Source of the DNA: Raphanus sativus
Lineage: Eukaryota; Streptophyta; Magnoliopsida; Brassicales; Brassicaceae
Length of the DNA stretch: 64,000 nucleotides
Assembly: GCF_000801105.2 (NCBI RefSeq)
Contig: NW_026615359.1
Coordinates: 1-64,000, forward strand
Reading direction: 5' to 3'
Positions within the stretch are counted from its first letter, which is position 1; the number at the start of each line of letters is the position of its first letter. Of the stretch, positions 58,225 through 64,000 are shown in pieces. The notes under the pieces are model-generated. The model did no database searches. It was not told the origin of the DNA and was given only the letters and a program-made list of their open reading frames with translations. Position numbers and translations under genes: made by a program.

Positions 58225-58952
58225 GTTTTAGAATTTTTGTAGCAATGGTATGGTTATATTTATTTTATCAATATATTTTAAGTCATCCGTGATATATATG
58301 TATAAAATAAATAAAATATTATTAAAATATAATATGTTCTTTTTCTTGTTCGATCATTGATTTTGAATTTAAAAAAATATGTCAGCCTTGTCAATTATTT
58401 TGTGAGTATATCGAGTTACATATATTCTTTCAAAATCAAATTGAAGTACAAATTTTTTATTTTAATTAAATCAGATCGAATTAGTTGTATTTATTACGTT
58501 AATTCAGTTTTGGTACTATTTTATTTTTTTTATGAGTGTTGATTTTTAAAAAACAGTATTGGAAAACAAAGCAACGATCACTAGTAATTTGCATAAATGA
58601 ACATAATGATATTCTAATAAAGTTAAATGAATACGTAAGATCATTTTCCAGCTCACTTTTGTTTTTATATTTGTTCTTAAATAATAATTTTTTTATAGTG
58701 ATGTATTTATGTTGGCGTATGCCTTTGAAATAATTTTTGTTTTATTTATAAGAAAAATATAAAAATATTATTTCAATTTCTAAATATAGAGATAAAGTAC
58801 AATTTTCTGTTTCTTCTCCTTAAAATAAAAGAATTCCCTTATAAACACATTCACTGGATTAAATTCACTTCTACAATTTAGCTTTTTATTTTATAAAAGA
58901 TATAGAGATAGAAAGAGAGTTGAATTTAAGATGATCTTTTGTAGATATTGCA
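57824..58952. other. AT-rich intergenic DNA with (TA)n run
   Basis: No gene. A long TA microsatellite with two interruptions lies at 58160-58224. Confidence 0.65.
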
Positions 58953-58955
58953 TAA

Positions 58956-59754
58956 GAGCATCTCCAATGTATTACTCCAAATTTTACTCCAAATGGTGTA
59001 ACTCCAAATGGAGTAAGGTTTTACTCCAATGTATTACTCCATTTTTTACTCCAAAAATAGTTAATAATTGTTAATAATATCTTTTACTTATAAAAGTTTA
59101 CCAATTAACCCCAACTATTTTATGTTTGCAAAAATACCTTAAAATATATTTTATTAAATTAAACATTTATTATTAAAAGGTACAAGAATCATAAAATATA
59201 ATAAAACATAATATATAAAGTTCAATAATGAGCATTAGAATATTTTTCCCACAAATGATCAACTAATGCAATTCGTAATGAAAAATGAGCTTCTTTATCT
59301 TTGATATTCCTAAATCGAGCAAACTTTTTTTGAAATCAGCCATTTTCATCTTCTGCAGTTTCGACCTCTGGAGGTGGAGTTTCTCTTGCAACTTCGATTT
59401 GCCAGATTATTAAATCACTTATTTTATGTTATTTTTATTTTATATTATTTATGTTTTTTAATTATGTTATGCATTTTGTATTAAATTAAAAAAATATTGA
59501 AATATCTTGTTTTTATGTTATTTTATTATTTTAAAATATTGTTTAAGTAAGAAATAAAAAGATTAAAAGTTTAAAGGACTATTTCATAAATAAAAAAAGT
59601 TTAACTCCAAAATGGAGTAATGTGTAAGATTACTCCATAAATGGAGTAACCCTAGCCATTACTCCATTTTGGAGTTGAAAATAGAGTGGGTTGGAGAGGA
59701 TTTTACTGCAAAATGATGTTTGGAGTAGAAAATGGAGTAGGGTTGGAGATGCCC
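58956..59754. mobile_element. PIF/Harbinger deletion derivative with transposase remnant
   Basis: Ends GAGCATCTCCAATG and, inverted, GGGCATCTCCAACCC. TSD TAA at 58953-58955 and 59755-59757. Both flanks repeat ACTCCA/TGGAGT. Inside, on the minus strand at about 59237-59395, FARFRNIKDKEAHFSLR then DHLWEKYSNAHY can be read, which resembles the C-terminal end of Harbinger-type (ALP1/HARBI1-like) transposases or their partner. So this is an internally deleted copy, longer than the other two MITEs here. Confidence 0.78.
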
Positions 59755-59757
59755 TAA

Positions 59758-60424
59758 CCAGTTAAAAAATATATAGAGAGATACAGTTATATAACAGTAA
59801 GTATATATACCCACTTTTTCAAGAAAGATTTACGTCTAGAGTCACTTTTGTAGTTTATAATTACACTATAGATCACTTATCACTACACAGACACTTTATT
59901 CTAACTAAACCTATTTTCACTCAAAAACTAACTAAATAATAACACGTAGGTCCCATCTAATTTTACCTTCATCTTCTTCCTCCCAAATTCACTTTTTCTC
60001 TGTAATAGTAGATCTGTTTCTTTAAAATTTATGTTTCTTCATTACTTTATTTATCTTTTAAGATATGTAAATCTTTTTGAACAAAAAAAAGATATGTAAA
60101 TCTGCATCTCTAATAGTGGTTTAATGATGATGTACTGACACCAAAATTAGCGGCTAGATCGTTTGAAGCTTCAATCATGTCAATGTGCTCTGTTCTTGCT
60201 TTGAAACCGTCGGCGAGCCTCTGGCAACTCGATCTCCAAGACATCGTGTTCGTCTTCCTCATGGTGTCACACGACGAATCCGGTCTGTTGCGTTCTCATT
60301 TCGATTCAATCATCCGCGTTGTGTTCTAATTCTTTCTTTTTCGTCGTGAATCATCATCACTGTGAATTATGTTCCTCTCTGACTCACCCTTCAACCTTCA
60401 TGAAAAGCTCGAGAGTAACAATGG
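59758..60424. other. Intergenic DNA, no gene seen
   Basis: AT-rich with a moderately GC-richer patch (60140-60410). No reading frame there is longer than about 60 codons or recognisable. Confidence 0.5.
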
Positions 60425-61618
60425 TTAATTATGGCATTTTTGCACATCTAGCCCTTAGCTTTTGTATCATTCAATTTTTACCCCAATACTTTTTTATATG
60501 TGCAGATTAACCCCAATAACTATATCACTTACTTTTCGCATGAACCTCAGATGAATCAATCGTGTTTATGCTAGAAAATTTTAGTTGATGAAACATATTC
60601 GGTGTACAAGTGAACTGGTGTACATAGGAATTTCTGTGAAAGATTGTACATGTGAACAGTAAAACATATGTGTACACGTTTGAGAATTTTAAATTAAGAA
60701 GTAAAACATTTTTTTGTGGGAAAATGCGATTTTAGTGTTTTGGCGGAAAACATGCATTTTCACGGGCAAATATGATTTCATGATACATTACTTTATTAAT
60801 ATACGATGTACACATGTAAAACTGTAGACATGTACCTTTGTAAGCTTTGTACACTTGTAAACTTGTACATGTGTACATATGTACACAGACTCACATGTAT
60901 ACTCCATTGGTAATCTGATTATAATGTCTATGTAACTATTATTTCAAGAGTCTGTTACATTTTCTAATGGTAAATTAGTGATTTCTTCGTAACCAATTTT
61001 CTCTTTCACAAAACAACTCAAATTCTTGGAGAAATATATTAAATATTATGTCATATCTTTCACAAATCAAAACTTTGTATCTGCATTTGAAATTACAAAC
61101 ATTTTGTAGAAATGATGCACATGGGCATTTGGAAACATGACATTATCTTATGATTTTAGTGATTTATAATAAGGTGAATCGGTATACATGAGATGTTTTG
61201 AGATGTTTTGTGAAACATCGTATATGTGGGCATTGGAAATATATGTACACCTCGATTAATATTTTATGTGGCCCATATATTGCAAATTACAAATATATCT
61301 AACAAATTTATCAGATATACATGTAAATTCTTGCACAAACCAACTCGTGTACATATAAATTCTTGTACATGTGGATAATAAAAACTGTGTGTACATTGAT
61401 TCATGTACATATAAATACACATGAATCATCATACATATGGCTAATATTTAATTAATAATTTTTCATGGTTTTAGCTTTTCATTTTAGATTAGATTGCATT
61501 TTCCTACTAATCTTCCTAATTGAAATGCAAATGTGCAAATCTGCAACTTTTAGGGTCAATTTGTAAATAGTCAAAAAGCTAAAGGACCAGTTGTACAAAT
61601 ATAAGAAATTTCGTTCAG
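60425..61618. mobile_element. Possible inverted-repeat element rich in GTACAT motifs
   Basis: The left end (TTTTGCACATCTAGCCCTTA, then GCTTTTGTATC...TTTTTACCCC) is matched in inverted form on the right (TATTTGTACAACTGGTCCTT, then AGCTTTTTGACT...AATTGACCC). Between them TGTACAT/GTACATG occurs many times (60600-60900 and 61230-61430). No TSD found, so boundaries are approximate and the class is open; long imperfect inverted repeats suggest Mutator-like. Confidence 0.45.
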
Positions 61619-62644
61619 GAATAGATCCCTTCAAAGTTTGACACCGACGGTTGGAGAGTTCACACTGAGGAAGATGAGATGTGACACCGCATACATTGAC
61701 GAAGCAGTGGCGACTGATATCATATTCGGCGAAACTACATCAGATTTCTCTGTCTGATTTTGTATGAATGTATATATTTAGATTCAGACAAACCACCACA
61801 GCTTGGTAATTGGACTTGCTTGAAATTACCAGTGGAAAAGGATCAAGAAGCAAGGTGAAGAAGAACATAGTTTTTTGTATTACAAATCATTTTCAGGATT
61901 TTAGCAAAAAAAAAGAAATTTTTTTTAGATTTCAAGCGGTGGTTATGAAAGAAAGAAGAAAGAGAAATGAAAAAAAAGGAAAATATATTTTAAAAAAATC
62001 ATTTAATTAGAAATGTTCTTTAGTTAGCTGTTTTTAGTAATTTATTAATATAATATTAGATCTAGTTGGAAAAAAGTGTGTGTGTATCAATATGTGACTT
62101 ATGCTAAAATTTAGCTGTTTTTAGTAATTTATTAATATAATATTAAATTTAGTTGGAAAAAAGTGTGTGTAGCAATATGTGACTTATGCTTAAATAAGAA
62201 ATTCAAAATTGGCCTGTAGTGTAAAAAGCTCATTTTTCAACCATACCCACCTATCAATAGCTAAATAAATAGAGTTAATTTAATAAGCAATAATATCAAA
62301 CTTGTGGACCATATACGAGCACGTCTTGTGGTCTATAATTAGTAGCCTGCTTGCAAAAATAGAAGAGCCATACTTTGGTAGTTTTACTTCTTCTAAAAGC
62401 ACAAATGGATACTATTTGTCACTCCTCTCTCCGTGTTCAGGAGAATTTAAATAAAACATTGATCTTTGTTTTTAGCAAAAAAAAATAAACCTTTGTCGCC
62501 TTCTTGTGGACAAGTATTTTGAGTTTGTAATAAATTTCAACATTCCCATTTTAACATTGTGTGTGTCACTAAGAATTTAAAAACAAGGCAGAGGAAATAA
62601 CTAATAAGTTTCCTAAAGATCAGTTATTTTGAACGACAGAAAAC
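61619..62644. other. AT-rich DNA with an 87-bp tandem duplication
   Basis: TAGCTGTTTTTAGTAATTTA begins at 62025 and again at 62112; the two 87-bp copies (to about 62198) differ at a handful of bases and by a TG repeat length. No gene seen. Confidence 0.7.
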
Positions 62645-62658
62645 AAAGCAGTGATTTT

Positions 62659-62819
62659 TTTTTTTGATAAACAAAGGTAAACACCTTTTTGTCGCGAACC
62701 CAAACAATATAAATAATCGCTCCCAAACAATGTAAATAATCGTTTCCAGCGCAAATCAAATCCTGGTGGCAAAAGTTACAGCCGCAACCTTTTTACCATT
62801 AGAGCTGATTCGTTCGGGT
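62659..62819 (-). mobile_element. tRNA-related SINE
   Basis: On the minus strand AGCTCTAATGGTAAAAAGG (A box) and GGATTTGATTTGC (weak B box) lead into a body ending in a poly(A) tail (the T run at 62659-62665). The direct repeat AAAGCAGTGATTTT lies at 62645-62658 and 62820-62833, an exact 14-bp TSD. Confidence 0.87.
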
Positions 62820-62833
62820 AAAGCAGTGATTTT

Positions 62834-64000
62834 ACATTATTTTGAGGAACATGAAGTTCTAGAAGTATGATATTTTTGGTATTAATTTATTTTATTTGTT
62901 TTCCCCAAAAACCTAAGTCAGGTGGTTCAATATTTACAGCTATATATGTTAAACAATTACAAAACGAGGACAAGTGTCGGGTGACGGTGGATCGGACCAC
63001 CACTGGATAAACAAATAATGTACGTCTTTAGCTATATAATTGACTAAACTTGAATGATGACGCTCAAAGCATTTATTTATGGGCTTATTGGCAAAATAAC
63101 ATATTTGAATGTGAAATTAGGTGAGTAATACTGATTTGACATAATTAAATGTCAAACTTTTTGGTCACATTTTCTCTGGTTCTTACGGAAATGTAAATTT
63201 TAATTCAATGTAAACCCAAAAATTTCTTATATTCAGCATACACAAATTACTAAACTTTCCACGTCAATATAAACTCCAATCTATCTATCTATTACTATAA
63301 AGAAAGGATGTTTCTCTCCTGCTGACACGTCAGCTGACAAGTCACAAATTCGCGTGATACTGTTACGACACGTGTCCCTTGACTCAATGCACATCGTTTC
63401 ATTTATTCAAGTTTGAGTTTTGTTTGGGCTTTTGATTACACAAGATTTTTAAATAAAACTTCGTGAAGCCCATATTGAATAATAGAAACTGGACATTCAA
63501 CGCGTCGTTTTCTAATTAATGTTGTTGAACCCTTTTCATTCTCTGCCGTCGTGATATCTGCTCGAACTTTAGGCTTTCGATTCATCTCCTTCCTCCAACC
63601 CAGGATTTTACCAGTTTCACATCCAATATTCCTTATCTCTTTTCTCAACCTAAACAGGTTATATAAATATTTGCCTGTAGAATGAAATGCATCTATATCA
63701 ATCTCAGAAATACGATGTCAATTATCCCGTGATTTCGCAAAATTGTGTTCATAGATGCTATTTTTATACTAACAAAATCATTTTATTTGGATTTGTAGAT
63801 GGGTTATAAAGGAATGGTCTCTTCTGGACAGAGATTATTGAAGCTTTGAAGCCATCATACTTCGTCTTCCAAATTATTTGAAAAGTTGTGGTGAGTGTTT
63901 GTTTTGGTTTACTTTGTATCATTAGAATCTGTGTTGAGTAGAATTTTCCAAACAACTTAGTTTGGTGGTGGATGTGTTGCAGGCTGTGAAGAGAGTCGAT
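62834..64000. other. AT-rich DNA; possible Helitron start near 63280
   Basis: No gene recognised. From about 63280 TCTATCTATCTATTACTATA followed by AAGAAAGGATG looks like a Helitron 5' end on the plus strand; its 3' end would lie beyond the window. Sequence after it (CTGACACGTCAGCTGACA) is GC-richer than the flanks. Confidence 0.4.

Noticed and set aside
58357..58733. Short plus-strand frames near 58.5 kb
   Set aside because: AT-rich, no motif, no splice context.

Overview
This is plant nuclear DNA from the Brassicaceae, almost certainly a Brassica species. Genes have short introns with GT/AG borders, the intergenic DNA is very AT-rich, and the intact or recognisable host genes match, from memory, a run of Arabidopsis chromosome 2 genes around At2g47.7-47.8: a universal stress protein (minus strand, 2082-2993), a phi-class glutathione transferase of the GSTF8 type (plus, 28183-29426), an ALG3 mannosyltransferase now decayed (minus, about 35319-51900) and an NF-YB5 type histone-fold subunit (minus, 55954-56430). 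A GH1 beta-glucosidase (minus, 29642-33556), a tRNA-Gly(CCC) (minus, 35119-35189) and a monoacylglycerol-lipase relic (604-1336) are also present. One of several paralogous copies of the block decaying would fit the known triplication of the Brassica genome.

Most of the window is mobile DNA, and many insertions can be bounded to the base by target-site duplications (TSDs). Left to right: an 8-bp-TSD hAT-type MITE in the lipase relic (1147-1322); a 1.24 kb fold-back element with a 10-bp TSD (3131-4367); a 13.3 kb Helitron (5128-18392, minus) carrying a damaged Rep-helicase gene, an RPA70-like gene and unrecognised host-like gene fragments; a second Helitron abutting it head-to-tail (18393-20452); a PIF/Harbinger MITE (20643-20958); a 5.2 kb Mutator-like element (21481-26717) packed with short palindromes and invaded by a Harbinger MITE and a solo LTR; a Helitron in a beta-glucosidase intron (31956-33205); a second fold-back element with a 9-bp TSD (33784-34907); a 12.6 kb Tat-like Ty3/gypsy retrotransposon (36479-49060, minus) with two 545-bp LTRs and an extra antisense multi-exon gene; a Helitron with both ends duplicated (49290-51053); a CACTA remnant ending at 54195; and further Helitron, Harbinger and SINE copies up to the right edge.

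The layout explains itself as successive nesting. ALG3 lost its reading frame and was split by the gypsy element, which itself received a solo LTR (42800-43879). The 5.2 kb Mutator-like element, the large Helitron (SINE in an RPA intron) and the beta-glucosidase (Helitron in intron 2) were also invaded. Working host functions that remain are a nucleotide-binding stress protein, a GST with a plastid-type N-terminal extension and an internal TATA box, a possibly crippled secreted glucosidase, an NF-Y subunit and one tRNA.

No prokaryotic-type system (CRISPR, operon, phage defence) is present. The most unusual items are the nested palindrome array, the tandem and terminally duplicated Helitrons, the antisense gene in the retrotransposon, and the in-frame loss of a conserved segment from the beta-glucosidase. 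Exon borders and families were called by eye; database names are recognition from memory, not search results.
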